From contig CAMZMU010000027.1 of NCBI GenBank assembly GCA_947311845.1, forward strand, positions 31,697,723-31,761,722: a DNA stretch of 64,000 nt, given 5' to 3'. Position numbers and translations under genes: made by a program. Position 1 is the stretch's first letter; each line of letters starts with the position of its first letter. Below are positions 35,615-47,033 of this stretch, in pieces. The DNA comes from Poa pratensis (lineage: Eukaryota; Streptophyta; Magnoliopsida; Poales; Poaceae). The notes under the pieces were generated by a model. It worked only from the letters and a program-made list of their open reading frames with translations, was not told where the DNA came from and did not search any database.

Positions 35615-37674
35615 GGACTAAACAGGAACTTGTCTTAAGAGATTCCTATTTAGCTTAAACAGGAATCATTCCTGTTTTAGGGAAATTAGACTACCACCGA
35701 CACGCACCCGACCCGATCCGCTCCAGAACTTCCACTCCTCCACCCCCATTGCTAACCACCACCGACGCCCTCGCCGGCGACCCCCGCCCGCCGCCCCCCG
35801 CCCGCCGCCCCAACGGCGAGCCCCGCGCGCCGCCCCGCCGGCCTTCCGCCGCGCGCCGCCCCGGCGTCCTCCAGCCGCGCTCTGCCCCGGCGACCTCTTG
35901 CCGCGCGCAGCCCCGGCGTTCTCCAGCCGCTTGCAGCTACCCGAGCGCCTCCACGCGCTCCCCGCCGCACGAAGCACCGGCGGCCTCGCCACCTCCGCGC
36001 GCTGGCGCTCCCCCGAGCTCCTGTGCGTCGCCAACGAGGGCCGTCCACCCCCGCGTCGTCCCCGGCGTCAAGCCATGCGCGCCGCCACCGGAAGGCAGGT
36101 CCCGCGCGTCGCCGCCCTAGCCCGCAACCCATCTGCGCCGCCCCTGGCCGGTAGCCCCTCGCTAGCAACTCGTCTGCGCCGCCCGACGGACGATTGGCGA
36201 TCCCCAACGACCTCCTGCCCCCACCGCCCGCCGGAGTGGCCCGCACGCCTCCTGGATCCACGTCCCCGCCGGAGTGTAGCCAGCTCCTCCTGGATCCCAG
36301 CAGCCTGGTGGAGTGCTCCCCGCTGGCCTGCGGTTCCCGTGAGCTAAGTCGCCGCATGGCTGAGCTCCGCCCTGGTACTGCTTGTGCCGCGTCGGCGTTG
36401 ACAGGATACAAAATCATGCCGGTGCCGTCTGAATTCCCTCGTGCGTAGCGTCTGAACTTTCATTTGGGTGTTGAGATTTTTTTTTACATTTTGCTGGTAC
36501 ATTGAGGTCTAGTGCTGGACGTTGAGTTTTTGTGCAGTGCGAGTCTTATTCTTTCTCCTCTAATTTTTTTGCACAATTTTTATGATGCAATAGAAGTTCA
36601 GATTAACGTGCGAATCGACTTCTTGTTGGGAGCCGCCCAGAAAAAAAGTTCACTCTGTTTAGAAAAAAGTTCATGTGCAGTTCAAAAAAAAGTTCACTTC
36701 ATTCAGAAAAAAGTTTCAAAAAAAGTTCACTTCTTCAAAAAAAAAAAGTTCCCTTCATTTAGAAAAAAGGTTCACTCTGCTCAAAAAAAAAATTCATGTA
36801 CAGTTCAAGAAAAAATCAGGAAATTGTTTCACTAAAAGTTCATGTGTAGTTCAGAAAAAAGTTCACCTCGTTTCGAAAAAAGTTCAGGAAAAAAGTTCGT
36901 TTCATGTTCCGTCTGAAGGTTCACATGTCATGCGCGAGAAGGTTCATATATCATTGCCAAAAAAAGTTCGGAAAGGCTCATTCCAGAAAACAGTTTAGAA
37001 AAAATGTTCACTCCGTAAAAAAAAGTTCACTTCATTCATAAAAAAAGGTTCACTTGGTCCAGAAAAAAAGTTCATGTGCACTTGCGAAAAAAGTTCACCT
37101 CGTTCCGAAAAAATGTTCAGGAAAAAAGTTCAGTTCATGTTCCGTCTGAAGGTTCACATGTCATGCGCTAGAAGGTTCACTTGGTACAGAAAAAAAGTTC
37201 ACCTCGTTCCGAACAAATGTTCAGGAAAAAAGTTCAGTTCATGTTCCGTCTGAAGGTTCACATGTCATGCGCGAGAAGGTTCACTTGATACAGAAAAAAA
37301 AAGTTCACCTCGTTCCAAAAAAAAAGTTCAGGAAAAAAGTTCAGTTCATGTTCCGTCTGAAGGTTCACATGTCATGCGCTAGAAGGTTCACTTGGTACAG
37401 AAAAAAAAGTTCACCTCGTTCCGAACAAATGTTCAGGAAAAAAGTTCAGTTCATGTTCCGTCTGAAGGTTCACATGTCATGCGCGAGAAGGTTCACTTGA
37501 TACAGAAAAAAAAGTTCACCTCGTTCCAAAAAAAAAGTTCAGGAAAAAAAGTTCAGTTCATGTTCCGTCTGAAGGTTCACATGCCATGCACGAGAAGGTT
37601 CACTTAGCATATCCGAGAAGGTTCAGAAAGTTCCTGTTTAGCTTAAACAGGAATAGGTTCCTTTTTAGCTGAGT
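35615..37674. mobile_element. Module X1: TA-flanked element of unknown class
   Basis: The left terminus is GGACTAAACAGGAAC, followed 25-30 bp later by a second related unit (TTTAGCTTAAACAGGAAT). The right terminus is the inverted form, GTTTAGCTTAAACAGGAAT then GGTTCCTTTTTAGCTGAG. The order is terminus, GC-rich Pro/Arg-coding-like island (35.7-36.4 kb), A-rich array of GTTCAC units (36.6-37.6 kb), terminus. TA runs lie on both sides (35598-35609 and 37675-37700). A related copy sits at 42575-44241. The open frames in the island are low-complexity and match no domain. The class is unknown; Micron-like, Helentron-like or novel TIR elements are possibilities. Confidence 0.65.
36890..37600. repeat. 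Minisatellite array in module X1
   Basis: A unit of about 102-110 bp is built from TTCATGTTCCGTCTGAAGG, TTCACATGTCATGCG, AGAAGGTTCACTTGGTACAG and AAAAAAAGTTCACCTCGTTCC. Six copies of the first phrase are visible, at about 36903, 37135, 37242, 37348, 37450 and 37559. Shorter A-run/GTTCAC repeats precede it. Alternating variants (GCGCTAG and GCGCGAG) suggest two-unit higher-order amplification. Confidence 0.85.
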
Positions 37675-37701
37675 TATATATATATATGTGTATATATATG
37701 G

Positions 37702-39257
37702 GAAATAGTGGGCTGCCCGGGATGGTAGCTACGCACATGCATCCATCCGTTAAATTTTGTCTAGGGAGCACAGATTATGGTAACGAGAGCACAAAATTCC
37801 AACGCCGAAGCCCGCACCAAACGCCGTCAAACCAGAGCACGTTAACAAAAAGGGACTATTAACCCACCGGCCACTCTCACTCCTCCCAACCAAACCCAGC
37901 TCACCGCTCTCTCTCTCCTTCCTCTCTCACCCCACCACGATCCCCAGTTCCCCACCAGGCCACCACCATGCCACGGCGAAGCTCCGTCGCCAGAGGTCGA
38001 TGCAGGCTGGAAGCAGTGGAGGGGTTTGGGCCATGGGGACGGGGGCTTCAAATCCAAGCTTCTCCCGCAAGATCTACCGGGGCGGAGACACGACCGTCTC
38101 AGCCGTCCAGGAGGGGGCGTCCATGAGGAAGAGGACAAGCCGGGGCGGAGACACGCACGAGGCCATCCTCGTTTTTTTGCGTTAAGGATTTGCTTCTTTT
38201 TTTTCCCGATCTGTTTTTTCCTTCACCGTTTGACGTGTTCCCGATCCCAGATCTATTCCCATGTGTATTAAAATGTTACCCCTCGTTAATTATCTCGTGT
38301 TTTTTGGTAAGTGATGGAAATCATGGATCCAGTATTGTTTCCACATATGGAATGTTGTACAGTAAATCTTTTTTTTTTGGATACCGAAATATCAAATATG
38401 TGCACAGTACAAGTTATGTATGCACGGTCGTTGATGAGATGTTCATGGTAAAAAATATGCCTTTTTGATTGATGATGAACTGTTAAAAAAGATCAGGATA
38501 TGTGCAATCGTACACTTTCCGAAAATCAAGACTTTTTTGTGTTAATGCACGTGATTCTCCAGATCTGATAGATGCATATCTCTTTTTTTTTTTTCATATG
38601 CGTGCTCTGGTTGCATTTTTTTCATGTACATGCTCCAGATCTGAAATAAATTGCATTCCTGTATTTTGGTTGTAATGCCAGATCCAAAAAATGCTTGTTA
38701 ATGCAAAATTTCGGGGGATATTATCCTTTTCTATGATATTGATGCATATATGCTGGTGGAAAGCATGTATGTTTTTGCGTAAAATTCAAAATTTTCTTGT
38801 TTCATAATGAATCCGAAAGTTCTTGTTTACATTAATCCGAAAATGACATGAATACCTAAAAAGAAAATCATTGTTAGTACATGAGTCTCTGATACAGCAT
38901 ATGAACCGAGCCAGCGTACGCTACCCCGAAACAAATGAATACGGCCTGCCGCCCATGCAATTCAAAAATCCCCGCAACCGAAACAACCACGGCTGGCTTA
39001 TACTAGCATGTCACCCATGGAATTTAAAAATTCTCACAAAAACAACCACGGCTGTTGGCCTGACAGCCTGACACACATGGTCCCATGCAATTCAAATTTT
39101 CTCACAACCAAGCAAACATGTCAGGAACGGCAAGGAGGGAACACCGTTACCACTGCTAACCTCAGCTGGTGAAAGATCAAAACAGGTGGATCACTAGCTC
39201 TTCCTATCCAACGGTAACCAGCGCGTGCACAGCTAGCCCCATGGTAGAAAATCCGCG

Positions 39258-39261
<4 letters not shown>
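37702..39261 (+). mobile_element. Module Y1: left arm of a 1.56-kb inverted repeat
   Basis: It begins GAAATAGTGGGCTGCCCGGG and ends ATCCGCGTCGA directly against a TA run. An almost identical copy lies inverted at 49719-51292. The order is a short GC-rich ORF-bearing island (37.84-38.18 kb), an A+T-rich tail, then a 3' end with AACCAGCGCGTGCACAGCTAG. No inverted ends within one arm and no transposase were seen. The ORFs on both strands of the island are proline- and glycine-rich and match nothing known. Confidence 0.7.

Positions 39262-39316
<55 letters not shown>
39261..39316. repeat. AT dinucleotide microsatellite
   Basis: About 28 uninterrupted AT units lie at the Y1-Z joint. Confidence 0.98.
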
Positions 39317-39318
<2 letters not shown>

Positions 39319-39419
39319 CAGCTATTCAAAAACCAGTTTCTTAATAACTATTCAGAGCACCTTTTCTGAACTTTCGTGTCTATACTATGTTAACTTCTGG
39401 ACGGAACTTTCAGATTTTC

Positions 39420-40480
39420 TGTTTTGCGGACAGTATCTTCAACGCCATTTTCCAACCGTTTATCGGAATGACGCATGCGATATACCGTTGGAAAGGTATG
39501 GAAATTGCGCACATTTTGTTTGTCTTGACGGGTTTTCCAAATTTATTACGTTTTTAAAACAATTTAAAAATAGTACATTCAGTTTTCACGAATTTCTCCG
39601 TTTTTGTACTGTTTTTTGGCCGCCAATTTTAGACCCATCGTCGGATTGATGCAAATGATATGCCGTTGGAAAGGTATGAAAAATGCGCATCATTTTCGTC
39701 CTGATGGGTTTTTCTAATTCTGTACGGTTTTTAAACAATTTCATAAATAGTACACTATGTTTTCGCGAAGTTTTCAGTTTTCGTATTGTGTTTTGCCCAC
39801 CATTTTCAAACCGCTTATCGGATTGATGCAAATGATACGCCGTTGGAAAGCTATGGAAAATGCGCATCTTTGCTATCTCTGGCACATTTTTCAAATTCCT
39901 TACGATTTAAGAGCAGATTCGAAAATAAACAATTCTGTTTTCTGAAATTTTAGATCCAGCGGACAGTTTTTTGCCAATTACTTTCAAACCGTTCGTCGAA
40001 ACGTAACAAATGATATGGCGTTGGAAAGATATTGACTAGGCGCAACTTTTTCATGTAGAAATATTTTCCAAATTCAACACGGTTTATTATTAATTTTAAA
40101 ATACGAAAAACTGATAAACAAGACCACATGGGATCAATTTAAAATTAGCACTTTTGTGGTGTTCGAATTGGATGACTCGGCATGGGAGTGTCAAAATAGA
40201 CTCATGTCCTTGCTAATTGCACGCGGCGGCAGTCGATTTGGACAAACCGAGCTCATAGCGATGATTTTCATGCGTAGGATTTCCGCCCCACAAAAAACAG
40301 AGTGCCATAGTGAACTTCCGATCGCGATTTTTTCTGTTCTGTGGTGCGCACTGTTTTTGTTGTCGTTTTTAAACCGTTTGTTCAAACGATGCAAATGATA
40401 TATCTTTGAAAAGGTATGGAAATTTCGCATCTTTTTGTTATGACCATTTTTTTAAATTGTTCATGGATTAAGAGCAGTTT
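39420..40480. repeat. Tandem array of about 178-bp units in module Z
   Basis: The phrase CCGTTGGAAAGGTATGG and its variants start at about 39485, 39663, 39840 and 40018, which is 177-178 bp spacing. A diverged copy lies near 40403. Each is preceded by CAAACCGYTYRTCGGATTGATGC-like sequence. The period is close to a plant nucleosome repeat. Copies differ markedly, so the array is old. Confidence 0.8.
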
Positions 40481-41169
40481 TAAATATAGTGACCGTTGTA
40501 TTTTTGAATTTTCTCTGTTTTCATGTTGTTATTTTCGACTGAACTTCGTGAGTATATAAATTGAACTTCTAAAATTTCTGAGAGTGATCTCAATAAATTG
40601 TGAACTTCATGAAAAAATTGTGAATCTTTTTTCCACTCCCACGATTTGAATTTTGTTTACCGACATAAATTTAACTTTCACAGAAGTTCACGGTGAACTT
40701 CGGACGCGTTTTAAGTGAACTTCTGACTTGACCAAAGCAAACTCCGGACAAATAAGTAAATGTACAACAAATTTTGATATGAACTTCTGTATCGTTTCGA
40801 GGTGAACCTGTACGGTACAAAGTTAACTTCACGGAAATTAAGAATTAACTTCCCTGTATTTCTGGCGAACTTTACAAAAATGTAATTTTCCACTATTTTT
40901 CTGGACAAATATTTGAACCTCCGAGATGGATGATATGAACTCCTGATATTTAAATAGTGAACCGCCTAGATGTATTATCTAAACTCCTAATTTAAAAACA
41001 GCGAACCTCTGAGATGAAAAAGGTTTGAAAATAGAGTCAGAGGAGATGGGCCGGAACTGGCTGGCATCGGCGGCGGATAGCTTCGGAACGCTCGGTTGCT
41101 CTGGCAGGATATGGGCTGTGGCCCATCAGTGGCGTCGGATGGAAAAAAAAAGAACAGAAAAAGGGGAGG

Positions 41170-41243
41170 GATTTGCCTCTGCTGGGAATCGAACCGTGGT
41201 CTCCCGGTTGGAGAAGAGGAACGCAGCCACTGGGCTACGGGGC
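41170..41243 (-). other. tRNA-derived (A-box/B-box) sequence in module Z
   Basis: The minus strand reads GCCCCGTAGCCCAGTGGC (A-box-like TAGCCCAGTGG) and, about 40 bases on, GGTTCGATTCCCAGC (a B-box). Acceptor and T-stem pairing are poor, so this is not a working tRNA gene. It may be a SINE-like or tRNA-derived relic that could still bind TFIIIC. Confidence 0.45.
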
Positions 41244-42517
41244 GGATGGTGATTGGATACGGATCCGGCTGGATATGATGAGAAGAGGCGATGTTAACTG
41301 AACTTTTGGACGGAAAAGCTTCAGGCTTCAGGCCCAGCGCATGGAGGATCTTCGGGAGGTTGCTCCGGTGACAAAACAGAACGGAAGGAAGGGAGGCGCC
41401 GAGGCTTGCAGGTGTGCGACGGGATCCTGTTGTGCGCGTGGAGAGAAAGGAGCAGCGGAACAGTGGGAACAGGCAAGACAGAGAAGCAGCAGAGGTGGTT
41501 GCTCGAACTTGCACACGAGTGCATCCATGGCGGACCGCGGTTTGGTCGGAACATGATTCCACGACAGGGAGCGCTAAAGGCCCGGATTTCAGCGGGAATT
41601 GAAGGGGGTTCTCACCGGGAGGGGGCTGGAGGAGTAGATCGTGCTCGAGGAAGAACGGGGACGATGGATTACGGCGCCCAGGCGCGGGACAGAGGAAGCC
41701 AGGAAGGCAGGGGCTAACCGACGTGGTGGCGGTGAACTCCCCACGGCGGCGCGGTGGACTCCCCAAGGTCGGCAACAAGGAGAGGCGCGCCGGGTAGCAG
41801 GATTGGCGCCGGGGCCCTGGGCGGCGCTCCAGGGGAGGCCGAAGACGCCTCGCACGGAGCGGGGAGTCCGTCGGTGGCGCGTGGATGGGAGAGCCGGTGG
41901 GGAGATGTCGGGGAGGAGGGCGGTGGTGGAGGGACATGAGCTGAGCCGGTGGTGGTGGTGGAGGGACGACGCGTCATCGGCGCCGGCGGTGATGCAGCAG
42001 GGCGAAGCGCCGTCGGCCGTGGAGCAGAGGGGTGCTCCGTCGGTCAGAGCGACGTCGCGCGGGGATTCGTGCAAGGCACCAACGGCGCGGGCCATCGGAA
42101 AGGACGGCGGCTGGAGCTGGTCCGTCCAGGGCCGCGGCGGCGCGAGCCTGTGGCTAGGACGGCAGCGGATGTGGATCGATGTGGGGCGGCGCCTGGGGTA
42201 GTGCTCGCCGTGGATCGAGAGGCTGCAGCGCGCGACGCCGGAGATGAAGCCGGAGCCTGGGCGCAAGGGGCTGGAGCGCGCTGGAGGTGGGCGGCGCGCG
42301 TGAGGATGGTGGTGGCTAGTGGGTCGGGGTCCGGGACGGTGTGGGTGATGCGATTTTTTTTAGGAAGGTGGGCTGATTTGGATCGTGGTGGAGTGGGCGG
42401 ACTGCGGCTGTGGTGCGGGTGGGGAGATTCGCGTTTTTTGGCTTGGTCGGGTCGGGATAAAAAGGTGCTCTGAATAACTATTTAGAGCACTCTTAAGGGT
42501 GGTTGCTGAATAGTCCC

Positions 42518-42521
<4 letters not shown>

Positions 42522-42574
<53 letters not shown>
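42522..42574. repeat. TA dinucleotide microsatellite
   Basis: About 26 TA units lie at the Z-X2 joint. Confidence 0.98.
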
Positions 42575-42576
<2 letters not shown>

Positions 42577-44241
42577 ACTAAACAGGAACCTACCCCTAAG
42601 AGTTCCTATTTAGCTTATACAGGAACTATTCCTGTTTAAGGAAACATTAGATGCCCGACCCGCACCCGACCCGGAACCCAACAACTACCCATCGTGCTTA
42701 TCTCCCCCGACCCGCACCCATGCCAACCACCACCGACGCCTCCCTCGGAGACCTGGCACCGACCCTGGCGGCGACCACTGCACGCCGCCCCGCCGGACTT
42801 CCGCCGCGCGTCGCCCGACGCCCTCCCGCCGCGCTCCGCCCCGGCGTTCTCCAGCCGCGCTCTGCCCCAACGGCCTCCCGCCTCGCGCCGCACCGGCGTC
42901 TTCCCCATCGCGCCGCCCGACGACCTCCTGCCTCGCCCGACCTTCCGCCGTCCCCGCCTCCTTCCGCGAGCGCCGCACCCGGCCCCACCGCGCACCGCCC
43001 CCGGCCTCCATCCGCGAGCGCCGCTACTGGCGTCCACCTGCGCGTGATGCCACCGGAACTTCGCTACGAGCCCGGCCTCCTGCATCACGGTAGATCCCTC
43101 GGAGACCACCGCGCCGCCGCCCCCAGGTGCGCCACGCCGCCGCCACCCGGGATCCATGGCGGATCGAGTTCGCCGGAGGTCCCCTACTCGGCGCGGGCCC
43201 TGCAGCCGTCGTTGACCGACGCTAGCTCCTGCTCTACTGCTCACACCGGCGCCACCCCGACGCCCTGGTGCCCCGCATCGGGGCCGCCTCGAGGTCCTGG
43301 ACCGCTGCTTCGAGCTCCCGAGCAGATGCTCACAGAGCTTCCGAGTAGAGCTTGTCTCGAGGCCGCCTTGGTTCGTCGTCGGCCGTACTGGCCTCCCTCA
43401 CTCGAGCGTGGCACCGGCGTTCCTCCCCATTGCTCTGCACCTCCCCTTCCTCTTGCTCCAGCGGCTGCCCGCACCTCCCAACCTCCGGTCCAGCATCAAA
43501 TTGGAAAGAAAAAAGTTCAGTTTGTATCGTGCTGATTTCCTGCTCAAATTGATGCTGATTAAATGTAGGTTCACTTGATAAATTTTTAAAGTTCACTGCT
43601 ATTTTTTTGCAGTTCATTCATCCACTTATAATCCCCCGATCTGATTAAAGGTTCACTTCTTTCAGAAAAAAGTTCACAAGTTCACTTTGTTTGAAAAAAA
43701 AAGTTTCAAAAAAAAAGTTCACTTCGTTCGGAAAAACAGTTCATGTGCAGTTCAGAAAAAAAGTTCACTTCGTCCGAAAAAAGTTCAGAGAAAAAAAAAG
43801 TTCACCTCCTTCCATGCGCGAGAAGGTTCACTTGGTACAGAAAAAAAGTTCATGTGCAATTACGAAAAAAAAGTTCACCTCGTTCCGAAAAAATGTTCTG
43901 GAAAAAAGTTTAGTTCATGTTCCGTCTGAAGGTTCACATGTCATGCACGAGAAGGTTCACTTGGTACAGAAAAAAAAGTTCACCTCGTTCCGAAAAAATG
44001 TTCAGTAAAAAAGTTCAGTTCACGTTCCGTCTGAAGGTTCACATGTCATGCGCGAGAAGGTTCACTTGGTACAGAAAAAAAGTTCACCTCGTTCCAAAAA
44101 AATGTTCAGGAAAAAAAGTTCAGTTCATGTTCCGTCTGAAGGTTCATATGTCATGCGTGAGAAGGTTCACTTAGCATATCCGAGAAGGTTCAGAAAGTTC
44201 CTGTTTAGATTAAACAGGAATAGGTTCCTTTTTAGCTGAGT
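42575..44241. mobile_element. Module X2: second copy of the X family
   Basis: It starts GGACTAAACAGGAACCTACC and ends GTTTAGATTAAACAGGAATAG, GGTTCCTTTTTAGCTGAG, as in X1 and in the same orientation. A GC-rich island (42.66-43.5 kb) precedes the GTTCAC array. Three full copies of the TTCCGTCTGAAGGTTCA unit occur at about 43919, 44026 and 44130. Termini and array are very similar to X1. The islands are alike in composition and short motifs but differ in length and detail, which suggests rapid change there. Confidence 0.7.
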
Positions 44242-44248
44242 TATATAT

Positions 44249-44395
44249 GGGTTTCAGACTAAAGGTTATGAAGATTTTAAAGGAACAAATTTGTTAATAA
44301 GCATAGAATTTATAGGAAGGTTATCTAATCAAAGTAATTCTAGATATCGAGTAAATGTAGACGATGTCATTGAAAGTATGCAGTCTAAGGAATAA
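44249..44395 (+). pseudogene. Viral movement protein, C-terminal remnant
   Basis: The frame entering from the TA joint encodes about 48 residues with NLLISIEFIGRLSN, the pattern seen at the end of caulimovirid movement proteins. It stops at 44393-44395. The rest of the gene is missing at the joint with module X2. Confidence 0.6.
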
Positions 44396-44400
44396 AATTT

Positions 44401-46040
44401 ATGAGTCCTCTAAAAATTAGTTCTGAAGAAAGAGCAGGAGAAGAATGGAATATAAGTGAACTTATAGAAAAGAAAGAATTAAAGCTGCCTAATAATTATA
44501 TTAGCTACCAAAATTGCGAAGGAAGTAGTAGCATTAGATTTACAAATTATAAATCTACAGCCATAGAGGAAGAAGAATCTCTCATGCCAGATTCTGAGTT
44601 TAGTGATAATAAGGATAAAGGAATCTCCGAATGCATGGAGAAGGTAAATTTAGAAGATGAACTTAAGTATTGTGAGATAAAATTAAAGCAAATAGAAGAG
44701 GAATATAATAATTCTATGACTACGGAATGGCCAAAGATAAGAGAAAGACAATTGTTTTTCATTAGAGAAATGGCAAGATTAAACAAATTAAAAAATGAGA
44801 AAAAGTTAGCCACTAGCAGTTCTAATTTGCTAAGTACCAACATAGTAAAAGAAGAAAAAGATAACAAAAGTATTAATACTGACCAAATAATAAAAATAAA
44901 GCCATAAGTGAAGAAGAGCAATGGGATATAAATAATAAAATTTTAACAGAAAGTTATGAAGAAGAAGAAGAGAGAATAAAAGAATTATTATATGATGTAG
45001 AAAACTATGATAATGCAGAACAATATAATGACTTTATAGATTCACTCGATGATGAAGGTTTGCACAATTTAGATAATGCAATGGAAGCCATGGAATTAGA
45101 TAACTCTGCTAAGAGAAAAAGAGGCGAGACCTCTATGAAAAGAGAAGAGGGAGAAAGGCCAACTAGAAGAGCTGGAGTTTGGCCTCCGCCCCCAGAAACT
45201 GGTGATTTTCAACCCACATATATTCCGGGACAATATAAGCACATGGGTAGCAAAAGGAGAGATTTTGAAAAACCTGTTCAATTTCAAAATTATAGGAACG
45301 ATGGTGCAATTTTAAATTTAGCAGCCCATGACCCAGTGGATTGGCCAAATATACTTAGCATTTGGAAAGGTTTAATAGTTCAAAAATACATACAAAATCA
45401 GCACAATATAGGTACTAAGGTCGAAGATATGATAACATATCTTGAAACCTTTTTAGGAGAATCTGTTAAAGTCTTATGGGAAAATTGGGTAGAAGAATAT
45501 CCGGAGCTATATGAAAATTTAAAAAGGGCTGGAAGTAATCCTAATAATTTCGCCAATGTGATATCAAATATGGTTATAGCCGAAGACCCAGAAATAGGAT
45601 ATACAACATTACAAAATGAAAGGCTAAGGGAAATAGAAAAATTAACGCTAACCAATTGGAGAGGTATAAAAGAATTCTCTCAACATTATTTATATAATGC
45701 TACCACAGCTAAGCAAGGATACAATAAAGGGGTAGTTGAAAGATACTTTAATAAATTGCCTGACCCTCTAGGGTCTATAATATTTGAAGATTACAAGAAA
45801 GAGTCAAATGGAAATATAGTAAATATTTCTCAAGCCATAACGTTTGTGTTTAAACATCTAAGAAAGGTATGTACAGGTATACAAGCACAAAGATCTATGA
45901 AAAAGTCCGATTATAACTTCTGTAATAACATTATTCAAATACCATTAACATATGGGGAAGAAAGATATAGAAACCGAAAATATCATAAACCCCAAAATAG
46001 GATAATAGGAATTTTAGAACAAAGAAAAGATATTTCCTAA
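44401..46040 (+). pseudogene. Viral coat-protein region, frameshifted
   Basis: The first frame (44401-44907, 168 aa) is acidic and coiled-coil-like. A frame change near 44905 leads into a second frame that is open through 46040. That frame carries the coat core, with Trp-rich segments (DPVDWPNILSIWKG, KVLWENWVEEYPELYENL) and EFSQHYLYNA. A stop at 46038-46040 ends it before the nucleic-acid-binding motif, which follows in another frame. Length and order match the coat part of a badna/tungrovirus polyprotein. Confidence 0.7.
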
Positions 46041-46225
46041 GAAGGTCCGATAATAGAGCCCCTTACTTGCATAAAAAGAATGTTAGAAGATATGATTCTA
46101 GAAAGAATTATGATAAGACATGTAGGTGTTTTATATGCAATTCACCTGATCACCTAAGTAAAACTTGTCCTAACAAAGATCAAAAAGGTACTCTAGTAAA
46201 TATGAAGAGCAAGAAAGAGTTCTAA
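46041..46225 (+). pseudogene. Viral CCHC zinc knuckle, out of frame
   Basis: CFICNSPDHLSKTC, a CX2CX4HX4C knuckle, lies within a short frame that stops at about 46225. In caulimovirids it ends the coat protein and binds nucleic acid. A frameshift near 46030 separates it from the coat core, and more frame changes near 46200-46250 separate it from the next region. Confidence 0.75.
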
Positions 46226-46250
46226 TTATCGATAGTATTAATGAAAATAT

Positions 46251-47033
46251 TTGGTTTGTGATGAAGAAATAAAGGATGATGAATCAATATATTCAATTAT
46301 AGAAACTGATGAATTAGATAATGAGATTTTAGAAGAAGAATCAAGTGAAGATGAATTAGATTTTATAGATCAAATAGCTGGTTTAAAAATTGAAATGATG
46401 AATCAATTAGAATGCGAGCATGATTGGGTTAGAGGTAAAGGTGATTATAACATTAAATGCGCTTTTTGCATATATTACCCAAGCCAAGAAAATAGATCTA
46501 CATGTAGCCTATGTTTAAGACAAGCTTGTGCTTCATGTTTAAAGGCTAGTAACCAAGCTTGGAGACAAGAAATAGAGTATGAACCAGAAGATCGAATATT
46601 ATCAAGCAGGGTTAGAAATTTAGAAAATAGAATAAATAGACTAGAAGCAGAACTAGAAGAGCTAAGACATAAGTTAGAAACAACTAATAGTGGTAATATA
46701 GAACAAGAAGATAATACCATCAAGAATACTGAATTAAAAGATCAAATGGTAACAATAAGAGAAAATAAAGGGGATAGGCTAATCCAACTAAAAGATGCAA
46801 TAACTAGCTTTGGAAATAAATATGTAGTTCGATTACCATTTAAGGAAGTATTAGGAATAAGAATCCCAGTTAAAATAATATTAAAACCAAATATTTCCTA
46901 TAAAATTTTGGCTTTATTAGACACAGGTTGCACAAAAAATATTATTCATGATAAATATTTTGCAAGATGTCCTGAAATAGTAAAACTATCGAAAATAGTA
47001 AAGCCGAAGTATCCACAGATATGTCAGGAATAA
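46251..47033 (+). pseudogene. Viral Cys-rich region and aspartic protease
   Basis: An acidic start is followed by the Cys-rich motif (CAFC... CSLC... CASC), a coiled-coil-like stretch (RNLENRINRLEAELEELRHK) and the protease active site LLDTGCTKNI at about residue 225. The frame ends at 47033, overlapping the RT frame by 13 bases, which marks another frameshift within the protease. Confidence 0.8.

Larger units (their letters stand above)
39317..42521. mobile_element. Module Z: TA-flanked element related to X
   Basis: Inverted termini: TAACTATTCAGAGCACC near the left end matches GGTGCTCTGAATAACTATTT near the right end. The outermost parts (CAGCTATTCAAAAACC left; complement of GGTTGCTGAATAGTCC right) also match. 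Read on the minus strand, the order is terminus GGACTATTCAGCAACC, GC-rich island (42.47-41.03 kb), A+T-rich GTTCAC-type array, a 178-bp tandem array, terminus. That is the same architecture as X1 and X2. TA runs flank both sides. No transposase was recognized. Open frames in the island are low-complexity. Confidence 0.65.

Noticed and set aside
35749..36448. Proline/arginine-rich ORFs in the module islands (also 41.6-42.5 kb and 42.65-43.5 kb) as genes
   Set aside because: All frames on both strands are open because of GC-rich low-complexity sequence. No domain is recognizable and X1 and X2 do not conserve one frame.
36890..37600. CRISPR array
   Set aside because: Repeats and spacers are not distinct, the genome is a plant nuclear one, and the units form a continuous minisatellite.
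36675..37607. Lys/Phe/Ser-rich ORFs over the GTTCAC arrays
   Set aside because: They are translations of a tandem repeat with A-runs, not protein-coding sequence.
41170..41243. Functional tRNA gene
   Set aside because: Acceptor and T stems pair poorly. Only the A-box and B-box phrases are tRNA-like.
39317..42521. Z as an LTR or a classic TIR transposon with target duplication
   Set aside because: There are no TG...CA ends, no primer site and no recognizable duplication other than TA repeats.
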